From Turneriella parva DSM 21527 (GTDB taxonomy: Bacteria; Spirochaetota; Leptospiria; Turneriellales; Turneriellaceae): a DNA stretch of 64,000 nucleotides. A program made the translations under genes and the position numbers. The stretch covers positions 806,001 through 870,000 of the forward strand of contig NC_018020.1 of assembly GCF_000266885.1 (NCBI RefSeq). Reading direction: 5' to 3'. The notes beneath the pieces are model-generated. The model searched no databases and was not told the DNA's origin. It saw only the letters and a program-made list of their open reading frames with translations. How positions within the stretch are numbered: the first letter of the stretch is position 1; each line of letters opens with the position of its first letter. This document shows positions 1 to 8,781 of this stretch, in pieces.

Positions 1-1
1 A

Positions 2-2806
2 TACATCGCGATGGTGACAAAAGCTCTGACTGAAAGCCCGACGCACCAGGTGTTGATCGACCAGAGCATTCTCGGCTGGAAAGAATATGAACTCGAGGTT
101 ATGCGCGACGTCGCCGACAACGTCGTGATTATCTGCAGCATCGAAAACCTCGACCCAATGGGCGTGCACACCGGCGACTCGATCACGGTGGCGCCGCAGC
201 AGACACTCTCAGACGTCGAGTACCAGAACCTGCGCGACCTCTCGATCAAGATAATCCGTGAAATCGGCGTTGAAACCGGCGGTTCGAATATTCAGTTCGC
301 CGTGAACCCGCGCGACGGCCAGATTATGATCGTCGAAATGAACCCGCGTGTTTCAAGGTCGTCGGCCCTGGCTTCAAAGGCGACGGGCTTCCCCATTGCG
401 AAAATTGCCGCCCTGCTTTCAGTCGGCTATACGCTCGACGAGATCTCAAACGACATTACCAAAAAAACTCCGGCGAGCTTCGAGCCGACAATCGACTACG
501 TCGTCACGAAAATACCCCGCTTCACTTTTGAGAAATTTCCCGAAACGCAGCGTGTGCTCGACACACAGATGCGCTCGGTCGGTGAAGCGATGGCGATCGG
601 CCGCACGTTTGCCGAGTCGTTTCAGAAGGCGATGCGCTCGCTCGAGACCGGCCGTTATGGCTGGGGTGCAGACGGCAACCTCGAGACGACGCTCGAAATT
701 CTGCGCATCGGCGACGAGGCCACGCAGCGCCGCCATATTCTCGAGAAGATCAGCGTTCCGTCAGACACACGCATTTTATATCTGCGCGAGGCATTGGCGC
801 GCAACTTTGCTCTCGACGAGGTCTACCAGCGCACCTTTATCGATAAGTGGTTTTTGACACAGCTGAAACGCATTCTCGACGTCGAGAACCGCGTGCGCGA
901 AGCGTACCGCAGCCAAAAGACGATCTCGAAAGAGCTGATGCGCGAAGCAAAGCAGGCAGGCTTTCATGATCGCCAGCTGGCGTTTCTGAGCGCTTTTGAC
1001 CAAATTGAAAAAATGACGCATGAACTTGCGCGCATGGAGCCCGGCTCTTCGGCATACATGGCGCGCATGTCAGATATCACGCAGATCTTGCAAGCTCAAG
1101 AAGCTGCGATTCGCGGCGCGCGCCTCGAGGCCAAAGAGACCCCCGTCTACAAGCGTGTCGATACCTGCGCAGCAGAATTCGAATCGTTCACTCCCTACAT
1201 GTACGGTACCTACGAGACCGAAAACGAGGCCGAAATTTCAGACCGTGCAAAGGTCATGATTCTCGGCGGCGGGCCGAACCGCATCGGCCAGGGCATCGAA
1301 TTCGATTATTGCTGCTGCCACGCCAGCTATGCGCTGCAAGAAATTGGGATAGAGAGCATCATGGTGAACTCGAACCCTGAGACGGTCTCTACCGATTACG
1401 ACACGTCAGACAGGCTATACTTTGAACCTCTCACCGTCGAAGATGTGATGCACATTCACGACCAAGAGAAACAAAGCGGCGACCTCAAGGGCGTCATTTT
1501 GCAGTTCGGCGGCCAGACACCGCTGAAGCTCGCAAAAGCGCTCAGCGCGAACGGGGTCAAGATTCTCGGCACCAGCGTTGAGAATATCGAGCGGGCCGAA
1601 GACCGCCGGCTATTCAACGATCTCATCGATAAACTAAAACTCAAACAGCCGCGCGGCCGCATGGCTGCTTCGCTCGAAGAGGCTCTCGCGGCGGCGACCG
1701 AAGTTGGTTATCCGGTGTTGGCACGCCCTTCGTTCGTGCTCGGCGGCCGGGCGATGATGATCGTGCACACCGAAGACCAGCTGCGCGCGTATATGCAGAC
1801 GAGCGTCGAGGTGAGCCGTGAGCGCCCCGTGCTGATCGACCAGTTCTTGTCGGGTGCCCTAGAGGTCGATGTCGACGCACTCAGCGACGGTAACGACGTT
1901 TTCATTGCGGGCATTCTCGAACACGTCGAAGAAGCAGGGGTACACTCGGGCGACAGCGCCTGCATATTGCCGACCAAGAACATCAGCGATGCAATTTTAG
2001 ACGAGCTGCGCAAGACGACGCGGGCAATTGCGCTCGAACTCAAGGTCATCGGCTGCATTAACATTCAGTTTGCCATCGTCGGCAGCGATGTTTATGTGCT
2101 CGAAGTAAACCCTCGCGCTTCACGCACGGTGCCGTTTATCTCAAAAGCGATCAAGGTGCCACTCGCAAAGATCGCGACCAAAATCATGCTCGGCCACTCG
2201 CTGAAGAGCCTGGGCCTGACGAAAGAAATATTGCCCGAACTCTACCACGTGAAAGAGGTGGTGCTGCCATTTAAGAAATTCTCGGGGGCCGACACCATTC
2301 TTGGCCCCGAAATGAAATCTACCGGTGAAGTTATGGGCATCGGGCGAACGGTGCCCGAAGCCTTTTTCAAGGCGCAGGTCGCTGCGGGCCAAAGGCTGCC
2401 CGAAAAGGGCACAATCTTTGTTTCGGTGAACGATGCCTCGAAACCCCCGCTTTTGCCTGCACTCAAGGCGGCTGCGGCGGCAGGTTATACCATCATGGCG
2501 ACCGATGGCACGGCGCAGCGTCTCAGCGAGGCAGGCATAGCAACCGAGCGCGTCAACAAGGTACACGAAGGCCGCCCCCATGTGGTCGACAGCGTCAAGT
2601 CAGGTTCGGTGCAGCTCATTATTAACATACCGACCGACATCAAGACGCGCAACGACGCGCTCGAAATTCGCCTCTCAGCCCTGCAATATTCTATCCCTTA
2701 CTTCACCACGGTCGAAGCGGCGCGTGAAGCCCTCTTCGGTATGGTTGAGATGAACGGCAAGCGTGAAGAAGTTTACGTTTTGCAAGAAACGCAGATGCGT
2801 ACATAA
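2..2806 (+). CDS. carB: Carbamoyl-phosphate synthase large subunit (5'-truncated by window edge)
   Basis: Makes carbamoyl phosphate from bicarbonate, ammonia (from the CarA glutaminase) and two ATP, for pyrimidine and arginine synthesis in the cytoplasm. The reading frame is open to the window edge; the first ATG at 11 is internal, because the visible protein begins near the first ATP-grasp core ([19 protein letters not shown]) and about 130-190 N-terminal residues are missing relative to the usual ~1,070. Visible in order: rest of ATP-grasp 1 ([20 protein letters not shown]), oligomerisation segment, second synthetase half ([17 protein letters not shown], then [16 protein letters not shown]), and a C-terminal MGS-like allosteric domain over the last ~130 residues. 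Identity is very secure; allosteric control by UMP/ornithine is known for the family but not shown here. Confidence 0.97.
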   Translation, partial: YIAMVTKALTESPTHQVLIDQSILGWKEYELEVMRDVADNVVIICSIENLDPMGVHTGDSITVAPQQTLSDVEYQNLRDLSIKIIREIGVETGGSNIQFAVNPRDGQIMIVEMNPRVSRSSALASKATGFPIAKIAALLSVGYTLDEISNDITKKTPASFEPTIDYVVTKIPRFTFEKFPETQRVLDTQMRSVGEAMAIGRTFAESFQKAMRSLETGRYGWGADGNLETTLEILRIGDEATQRRHILEKISVPSDTRILYLREALARNFALDEVYQRTFIDKWFLTQLKRILDVENRVREAYRSQKTISKELMREAKQAGFHDRQLAFLSAFDQIEKMTHELARMEPGSSAYMARMSDITQILQAQEAAIRGARLEAKETPVYKRVDTCAAEFESFTPYMYGTYETENEAEISDRAKVMILGGGPNRIGQGIEFDYCCCHASYALQEIGIESIMVNSNPETVSTDYDTSDRLYFEPLTVEDVMHIHDQEKQSGDLKGVILQFGGQTPLKLAKALSANGVKILGTSVENIERAEDRRLFNDLIDKLKLKQPRGRMAASLEEALAAATEVGYPVLARPSFVLGGRAMMIVHTEDQLRAYMQTSVEVSRERPVLIDQFLSGALEVDVDALSDGNDVFIAGILEHVEEAGVHSGDSACILPTKNISDAILDELRKTTRAIALELKVIGCINIQFAIVGSDVYVLEVNPRASRTVPFISKAIKVPLAKIATKIMLGHSLKSLGLTKEILPELYHVKEVVLPFKKFSGADTILGPEMKSTGEVMGIGRTVPEAFFKAQVAAGQRLPEKGTIFVSVNDASKPPLLPALKAAAAAGYTIMATDGTAQRLSEAGIATERVNKVHEGRPHVVDSVKSGSVQLIINIPTDIKTRNDALEIRLSALQYSIPYFTTVEAAREALFGMVEMNGKREEVYVLQETQMRT

Positions 2807-2833
2807 TTCATGCGGCACCCGCGCCGCGTGAAT
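2806..2833. terminator. Hairpin between convergent carB and cheA-like genes
   Basis: An 11-bp stem (ATTCATGCGGC against GCCGCGTGAAT, one G-U pair) with a 6-nt loop fills the 26-bp gap between the two facing stop codons. There is no U-run on either side, so it is a terminator only by position and symmetry. Confidence 0.45.
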
Positions 2834-5487
2834 CAGTTTCCGGTCAGATAGATCATCAGACCGATTTCGATATCTTCATCACCAATTCTGAACTGGTTCT
2901 CAATCACGAGTAATTCAGAGCGGGGCGATGCAAGCCTCTCGTCGATTAATCCCCGTATCGCTTCAGGTGTCGCCAAGAGCGAGGGTGTAGCCGGCTCGAC
3001 CGATTTCTCAGTCAAAAAGGTCAGCGTATTCGTGTACGCGCTGCCGAGAATGTTCGTGATCTCGAGCAAGGGACTCGGGTCAAATTCGCCCTCGTGCGCA
3101 ATGCCCGCGGCGCTGAACAGAATCTGTGACATCTTTTCTGCGGCGTCGCGCCCGAGCACCAGATCGATGGCCCCGGCAGCCGGCAGCATCGGTAAATGGA
3201 TCAGAATAATGTCGTTGATGCGGTCGAGAATCTTGCGAGTCGCCTCGTGCGATTTTTCTGCCTTGAGCCGCGAACCTTTGCTTTTTTTGACCGCAATCGT
3301 GCTGATGCCAGTTAGCATCTGAATGCCCTGCACGGCCGTCTTGTTACTCTGCGCTATCCAGTTGCGGACAAATTCTTTGTCGTTGATGTCGATTATGGGT
3401 GTCATGGGCCTGGCCTCAGCGGCTTTCTGTTCAACCTCAATTGCCTCGATGCCAATACTCTGCATATCATTTTCAGACTCGGTTCGGCGATCACTATTTT
3501 TGGCCTGCGCCGATTCGCGTGTTGGCATGTGGCCTCTTGACCGGTGCATCTGCACGATTTCTTCAAGGTCGACGATGAAAATGATGTCGCTGTCCCCAAG
3601 CATAGACACGCCCGCAATGCCCGGTACATGCCGGTAATGTTCACCGAGCGACTTGACCACGAGTTCTTGCTTTTTGAGAAACTCGTCGATGCTGATCGCG
3701 ACGCGGTGCCGGTTAATTTCAGCCAGAATCACATGCACGTGCTCTCCGCTGTCTTCTATCGCAGGGTACCCCAAAGCCCGGTCGAGGCGAATAAACGGAA
3801 TCACCTCGTCGCGCACGTGCAAAGACTCGCGCCCCTGTACGCGCACGACACTGCCCGCAGGCACGCGCAGACTCTCTTCAATCGAGTTCAGCGGCGCCGC
3901 AAAAATATCGTTACGCACTCTGAACGTGAGCGCGGTCAAGATAGCGAGCGTCAGAGGCAGCTTGACGACCATGCGGGTTCCCTGCCCTTCAATCGAGGTT
4001 ATCTGCAGATCACCCGAAAGTTTGCGTATCGAATCGCGCACGATATCCATACCAAAGCCGCGACCTGAAATATCGTCAGCCGCTTCTTTGGTCGAAAAGC
4101 CCGGCATGAAAATGAAATCCTGCACCTCGGCGTCGGTAAGAGAATCAACCCTCTCGGCCGAAACAAGGCCCTTTGCCAAGGCCCGCTCGACAATTTTGCG
4201 GCGGTTGAGACCCCGACCATCGTCTTCAACCGAAATCAGAATGCTACTGCCAGATTGTGCGGCGGCGATGCGCAGTGTCGCCTCTGCTGTCTTACCCTGC
4301 GCGATGCGCTCATCGGGTAGTTCGACACCATGATCAAGTGCATTGCGAATCAGGTGCGTCAGCGGCTTCACCATTTCATCGATGACGCGCTTATCCAGTT
4401 CTGTCTCGGCTCCGGTGATTTCAAGGCGAAGGGCTTTGCCCGATTTATCTGCATAGTCGCGCACGAAACGCTTAAATCTTGAGAACACGTGCTCGATCGG
4501 CAGCATGCGGGCTTTCATGACGATCGCCTGAATTTCTGCGGCGACGCGAAAAATTTCACGACTCTTGTCGGTCAGCTTAATCGATTCTTCGGCGGGCAAA
4601 TGAAACTGGGCAAATTCGTCGGCCAGATGCTGCAAGCCGCTGTTGGTAATAACCAATTCTCCTGTCAGGTTGAGCAATTGGTCGAGCGTGCGCACCGATA
4701 GTCGCACTGTATCGCTCGCGGGTGCTGCGATATCAGCGGGTGCATCGGCGACTTTCGCGGCGGCGATCGCAGAGCGTGCCTGCGCCTGCGCCGAGGCAGC
4801 GGTCGTTGAACCTTCGGCGATCGCGACATTTTCGATCAGGTCAATGTTCAGGTTCTCACGAATTTCTGCCGCATCAGATGAGGTCTTCAGCACGAACAGC
4901 AGCTGCCGGTCAGACGCGGCGAACTGAGGGCTTTCGAGCGCGTCGTCACCCGGCTCTTTGCGCAAAATAGTACCGAATTCTGCGAGCCGTGTTTCGGCCA
5001 GAAATGCGCGAACCGAAGGAGCGAGTTCTGAACGCGATATATGCAACGTGACAGTGAGTTCGCGCTCCATCTCGGCCGAAGATTCTTTGGCCTCGCGCTG
5101 CCCGGTTTCGAGAAGCAATACCTGAATGCGGTCTGTCAGCTCTCTTATGGGTATCGCATTCGGGTCACTGCCTTTCTTCAGTGCCTGACCGATCGCTGCC
5201 ATAACGGAGCGGCATTCGGTAAAAAGGCCAATACTGTCGCGGGTGAGCGTAACCCCACCTGCGAGCACCTCTTGCAGGGCGGTTTCGACCGCATGGCCCA
5301 ACGCAACGAGGTTCGTCAGGTTCATCATCGCCGCGTTGCCCTTGATGGTATGCGCGGCACGAAAGACTTCGTGCAGATATTCGGTGCTCTGCGGGGCTTC
5401 TTCGAGCTGCACCAGCGCCTGCTCGATTGCGGCGAGATTTTCGGTCAGATCTTCGAGAAATGCTGATACTTCAGCGCTCACGGCCAT
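2833..5487 (-). CDS. CheA-family histidine kinase with C-terminal CheC-like domain
   Basis: Soluble 884-residue two-component kinase. An N-terminal HPt domain carries the phospho-acceptor His46 in AAHTIKGNAAMM. A P3 dimerisation helix pair follows (~260-340), then a HATPase_c domain with N box HLIRNALDHGVELP and G boxes DDGRGL and GRGFGMDI, and a CheW-like coupling domain (~510-640). The last ~195 residues (from about 690) look like CheC/CheX phosphatases: one ExxN signature is intact (LLEITNILGSAYTNTL) and the pattern around DLVLGRDAAEKMSQIL fits the CheC fold, while the corresponding first-half site (VRNWIAQSN) has lost ExxN. This would place kinase and response-regulator phosphatase on one chain. 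No cheY or receptor gene is adjacent; a divergent two-TM sensor gene begins 80 bp away. Kinase call secure, CheC domain likely. Confidence 0.9.
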   Translation of the reverse strand: MAVSAEVSAFLEDLTENLAAIEQALVQLEEAPQSTEYLHEVFRAAHTIKGNAAMMNLTNLVALGHAVETALQEVLAGGVTLTRDSIGLFTECRSVMAAIGQALKKGSDPNAIPIRELTDRIQVLLLETGQREAKESSAEMERELTVTLHISRSELAPSVRAFLAETRLAEFGTILRKEPGDDALESPQFAASDRQLLFVLKTSSDAAEIRENLNIDLIENVAIAEGSTTAASAQAQARSAIAAAKVADAPADIAAPASDTVRLSVRTLDQLLNLTGELVITNSGLQHLADEFAQFHLPAEESIKLTDKSREIFRVAAEIQAIVMKARMLPIEHVFSRFKRFVRDYADKSGKALRLEITGAETELDKRVIDEMVKPLTHLIRNALDHGVELPDERIAQGKTAEATLRIAAAQSGSSILISVEDDGRGLNRRKIVERALAKGLVSAERVDSLTDAEVQDFIFMPGFSTKEAADDISGRGFGMDIVRDSIRKLSGDLQITSIEGQGTRMVVKLPLTLAILTALTFRVRNDIFAAPLNSIEESLRVPAGSVVRVQGRESLHVRDEVIPFIRLDRALGYPAIEDSGEHVHVILAEINRHRVAISIDEFLKKQELVVKSLGEHYRHVPGIAGVSMLGDSDIIFIVDLEEIVQMHRSRGHMPTRESAQAKNSDRRTESENDMQSIGIEAIEVEQKAAEARPMTPIIDINDKEFVRNWIAQSNKTAVQGIQMLTGISTIAVKKSKGSRLKAEKSHEATRKILDRINDIILIHLPMLPAAGAIDLVLGRDAAEKMSQILFSAAGIAHEGEFDPSPLLEITNILGSAYTNTLTFLTEKSVEPATPSLLATPEAIRGLIDERLASPRSELLVIENQFRIGDEDIEIGLMIYLTGN

Positions 5488-5567
5488 GCCCTATTTTCGG
5501 TGTTTTTCAGGCAGGCAGAGACAAATAATTTTGTGTAAAGGCCAAACCAGACGGCCGATAACTGAAT

Positions 5568-6578
5568 ATGGTTCCATCGCTCGAGGGCTCAACTGAACAG
5601 CAGGCGCCGGCACAGGGCATTCATGCGCTGCGCGGCGACAAGGTTAACGTACGCAGCTTCACGTTCAGCTTCGCACTGGGTATCTTTCTGCTCGTTGAAC
5701 TCGTAATTCTCGGAGCGCTCAGTACCTTTTGCCTGATATCGCTGAAAGAAACTGCCCGCCAGTTCGAAATGGGCTACACGGAACGCGGCCGTGAAATTGC
5801 CCTTTCGCTGTCGGCAAACACGCTGGCGACAGACCAGAAGTCAATGGCGCGTGTCAGCGCGATATTCGCGGGCATCGTCAACAAGAACCAGTACCTCGAG
5901 GGTGAAAGACCCGTTACGGAAATCTTCATTTTGCGTAAAGATGGCCGTGTGCTCGCGCATTCAGACCTGTCGCTCGTTACCACTCTGACCCAAGAGGCTG
6001 CGAATGCCGTTTCTGCCAAGTACAATAACGAATTCTATCACTCTTCGCTGTTCTATGAGGCAAATAGCGTGCAGCAGCAGAATCTCGAAAAGCCAGAGGG
6101 TATTTTTCACGGCAAGAATTCGTTCATCGTCGACACGCTCATGGGGTCAGACGTGCACTATTCGACTGACTTCAGCGTCGCGCTGAAAGAAGTCGATGCG
6201 CGCACCCGCAAAGAGAAGTCGTACGCGACACTGCACGTCGTCATGAACCGGCTTTCAGAGTATTATTATCTCGCGGCGATTCTGAACAAATATCTGCTGC
6301 TTTTCGCGATGGCTTTTCTCGCCGGCTTTATCGCAACTGCCGTTATTCTGTTCGCCTTCTTGCTGAGGGCCAATGCAATACAGCGCGAATGGAAAAGCGC
6401 GCTAACCTATATGTGGGAAAATGAGGTCATCAAGACCGAAGTTTCGCATGGTTTCAAGGCGCTGAGCGGCAAACTCAGCGAAATCGAAAAGCGCGTCAAT
6501 CAGCCGCCGCCTGCACTGCCGCAGCAGCGCCCGCAGACCGAGATTCTTGACGCTATCCTGATCGAACCTGCACAGTGA
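5568..6578 (+). CDS. Two-TM membrane protein with extracytoplasmic sensor-like domain
   Basis: 336 residues. A hydrophobic segment at ~35-57 and another at ~243-268 (YLLLFAMAFLAGFIATAVIL) enclose a ~185-residue extracytoplasmic region containing a PAS/Cache-like stretch (EIFILRKDGRVLAHSD). The cytoplasmic tail is short, charged and helical, and ends in a proline/glutamine-rich linker. There is no kinase, HAMP, GGDEF or methyl-accepting domain, so it may pass a signal to separate proteins. It lies divergent from the CheA-like kinase and 35 bp ahead of a STAS-domain gene, suggesting one signalling cluster. ATG at 5568 is the longest start; the ribosome-binding site is weak, so translation may begin further in. 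I do not recognise a named family. Confidence 0.7.
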   Translation: MVPSLEGSTEQQAPAQGIHALRGDKVNVRSFTFSFALGIFLLVELVILGALSTFCLISLKETARQFEMGYTERGREIALSLSANTLATDQKSMARVSAIFAGIVNKNQYLEGERPVTEIFILRKDGRVLAHSDLSLVTTLTQEAANAVSAKYNNEFYHSSLFYEANSVQQQNLEKPEGIFHGKNSFIVDTLMGSDVHYSTDFSVALKEVDARTRKEKSYATLHVVMNRLSEYYYLAAILNKYLLLFAMAFLAGFIATAVILFAFLLRANAIQREWKSALTYMWENEVIKTEVSHGFKALSGKLSEIEKRVNQPPPALPQQRPQTEILDAILIEPAQ

Positions 6579-6613
6579 GAGACCAGTTGGCTATAGGCAG
6601 ACTATAACGCATT

Positions 6614-7423
6614 ATGCTCGAATTCAACACAGCCCTGGAAAAAGATGTTCTGGTCATTGAACTCGAAGGTTCGCTCGATTCGCAGAGCGCCTCAGATTTT
6701 CGCGGCTGGTTTCAGGAGAAAATTACCGCAGGCTACCGGGCTTTCGCCATTGACTGCCTTTGCCTCGAATACATCTCTTCTGCGGGTATCAGTTCGCTGA
6801 TAGACCTGCAGGCACACCTCGCCAACCAATCGGGCAAGATGGTACTGTTTCAGCTTTCGGGCGAAACCCGCCAATTGCTGCGCTTTCTCGGCCTCGAGGC
6901 CAAAATGCATTTCGCCAATGATTATGACGAAGCCATCGCTGCGCTGACTGGCTTTAAGAAAGTCGAGAAGCCCGAAGCCCCGGCGATGGTCGAAATGGCA
7001 GAACTCAGGGTTCTGCCCGAAGCCGCGCAAGAAACCCAGGCAGCCAAGCCTGAAGAGCCGCAACCTGCGTTGGCCCCAGAAGGCAATGCGCAAAATGAGA
7101 TGGTTGTCGAAGAGAATTTTTCTGAGAACAAGAAAGGGTTACACCCGATCAGCGAAAGTGCCACACCGACGCCTGCGACTATGGTTAGCGGCTCTCAAGA
7201 ACAGGCTGCACCTGCAGCCGCTGCAACCGTCGTGGATTCTCCACCCGCCGAGCCACCCCAGCCAGCTGCACCGCCCGAAGCCCGCGAAATAAAAGTGAAT
7301 ACGGGTACGAAAAGACTTATCACCTGCCCGAACTGTAAAAGTGTGCTCAGGGTCGCGGCCGGAGGCGATTATCTCTGCCCCGCGTGCCGCTTTCGTTTTA
7401 CGTATAAAGGCACTACGGCGTAG
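6614..7423 (+). CDS. STAS-domain protein with C-terminal zinc ribbon
   Basis: 269 residues. Residues ~1-112 form a STAS (anti-sigma-factor-antagonist) domain with the phosphorylation-loop pattern CLEYISSAGISSLIDL. The middle ~120 residues are a low-complexity linker rich in Ala, Glu and Pro. The end carries a four-cysteine zinc ribbon (CPNC then CPAC, residues ~238-260). STAS proteins usually act as phosphorylation-switched binding partners of serine kinases; with a CheA-like kinase and sensor next door this one may be part of the same circuit. Pairing STAS with a zinc ribbon is uncommon. Its TAG stop is embedded in a perfect palindrome. Confidence 0.85.
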   Translation: MLEFNTALEKDVLVIELEGSLDSQSASDFRGWFQEKITAGYRAFAIDCLCLEYISSAGISSLIDLQAHLANQSGKMVLFQLSGETRQLLRFLGLEAKMHFANDYDEAIAALTGFKKVEKPEAPAMVEMAELRVLPEAAQETQAAKPEEPQPALAPEGNAQNEMVVEENFSENKKGLHPISESATPTPATMVSGSQEQAAPAAAATVVDSPPAEPPQPAAPPEAREIKVNTGTKRLITCPNCKSVLRVAAGGDYLCPACRFRFTYKGTTA

Positions 7424-7448
7424 GGGTAGGTTTAAACCTACCCCTACG
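7419..7448. repeat. Perfect 30-bp palindrome overlapping a stop codon
   Basis: CGTAGGGGTAGGTTT followed by its exact reverse complement. It sits between convergent genes and contains the TAG stop of the upstream STAS gene. No T-run follows. It may serve as a bidirectional transcription stop, but its G-rich arm/A-T centre form also resembles dispersed palindromic repeats. Confidence 0.6.
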
Positions 7449-7463
7449 AGATGTTCATAAGTG

Positions 7464-8609
7464 CTATTCTAAAACTGTTTTCAAATCTTTCGCAAAAGCG
7501 ATGGCATAGACGGGCACTTCGTGGCCAAGCCCTGCGAGGGTATCCATACTCAGGCGCTGGCTGGTTTTGCCAGGGCCAAAGTCGAGAATTGCGGTGATCG
7601 ATTTGTCGTTTTTGACTGGCAGCATCGATTTTTCCCAGAAGAGGGTTTTGACCATGAGGTCGTCAGTCATGCGCAGGCCGAGCTCAGGTTCGTTCTGCAG
7701 GTTGGCTCCGTCCCAGAAAGAGTAAACAGGAAACTTGAGATCCGCACCTTTGTAGTCAAAACCGATTTTTGCGAGGTCGGGCTTGAACTTTTCGAGAATG
7801 GGCGTCATCAGCTCGCAGTGGAAAGGGCAGGTTGACCGCAGATAGACGAACTTAATCTGCTTCGCTTCGAACTCCGCCTTGTAGCGTTCATGAAATGCAA
7901 TGAGGTCGGCGCGTGCGCCGGAAAGAATGCGGTTGTTGGGAGTGTTATAGAGACTGACGAAAATCTTCTTCGCCGCGCCGTTAAACTCTTTCACCCAGCT
8001 TTCGACTGTCGCGTGCGATTCGCCGAGAACCGCGACCATCGGCGCGGGGCCTTTCGCGCCCAGAGCTTCGCTCTTCGCATTCTCGTCAGCCGTTGCATAA
8101 ATATGCGGAAAAACCTCTTGTGCGCGCACACCCATTAGAAAGAGGTATTGAATATATTTGTACAGCGCATCGTTGTAAGCCTGGCCTTCGAGGCCGAGCG
8201 CAGTGAAACTTGCAGCGATGAGGCCCTGGCTGTGACCGCTGGCGGCAACTGTGTGTTTTAGCATTTCTTTGCGGTCAAAACCCTGCTGGTGCAGATATTC
8301 ATAGTGCGCGAACTGCGTTGCTTCGATGAGGCCGAGAGAGATGCCGGCGATCGACATCGCATCGTCGGCGGGTGCAGAGTCGGGCTCGGTGAGCCATTTA
8401 CGAAAGTCGACTTTCTCGGGATGCGCAACGGTACCTTCGACCATCTTCGCCGCAGCTTCGATCGCCGAGATGACGATTTCGAAGTAGGGTTTCATGGAAG
8501 CTTCGGTATAAAGCTTCTGCATTTCTTTGAGGTAAGGGGCGCCCTGCCCACCAAACTGAAGAAAGAACTTTGCCTGACCCGCGTTCGCGGCTTCGAGTAG
8601 TTTTGCCAT
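7464..8609 (-). CDS. Malonyl/acyl-transferase (FabD-like, type I FAS style)
   Basis: 381-residue acyltransferase-fold protein. The nucleophile elbow is GHSQG (Ser127), preceded by an FFLQFGGQGAPY-type N-terminal motif, and the partner histidine lies in STCPFHCELM. The family moves malonyl, acetyl or longer acyl groups from CoA to ACP or to a synthase domain. Length exceeds bacterial FabD (~310) and the motifs resemble the malonyl/palmitoyl-transferase domain of the fungal/actinobacterial type I FAS beta subunit, so the substrate is uncertain. It is alone in its orientation, convergent with the STAS gene. ATG at 8609 follows no strong ribosome-binding site. Confidence 0.8.
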   Translation of the reverse strand: MAKLLEAANAGQAKFFLQFGGQGAPYLKEMQKLYTEASMKPYFEIVISAIEAAAKMVEGTVAHPEKVDFRKWLTEPDSAPADDAMSIAGISLGLIEATQFAHYEYLHQQGFDRKEMLKHTVAASGHSQGLIAASFTALGLEGQAYNDALYKYIQYLFLMGVRAQEVFPHIYATADENAKSEALGAKGPAPMVAVLGESHATVESWVKEFNGAAKKIFVSLYNTPNNRILSGARADLIAFHERYKAEFEAKQIKFVYLRSTCPFHCELMTPILEKFKPDLAKIGFDYKGADLKFPVYSFWDGANLQNEPELGLRMTDDLMVKTLFWEKSMLPVKNDKSITAILDFGPGKTSQRLSMDTLAGLGHEVPVYAIAFAKDLKTVLE

Positions 8610-8781
8610 TCGCAGCGCTTATGAGAAAGTGAACACCGCGTCGAGCACGTCTTTATTTCTGCCTTTATGCGTCGTTTGAAATTACTAAGCATTTATTCGA
8701 ATTGGCACAAGCTCGGAAATCAACTTTACGGCCTGACGCGCCGCACAATATAGATGCCAGCTAATCGTGCGGAGGGCCTTA

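Noticed and set aside
2141-2581. Antisense 146-codon open frame in carB
   Set aside because: Shadow of a highly conserved gene; no start signal or recognisable product.
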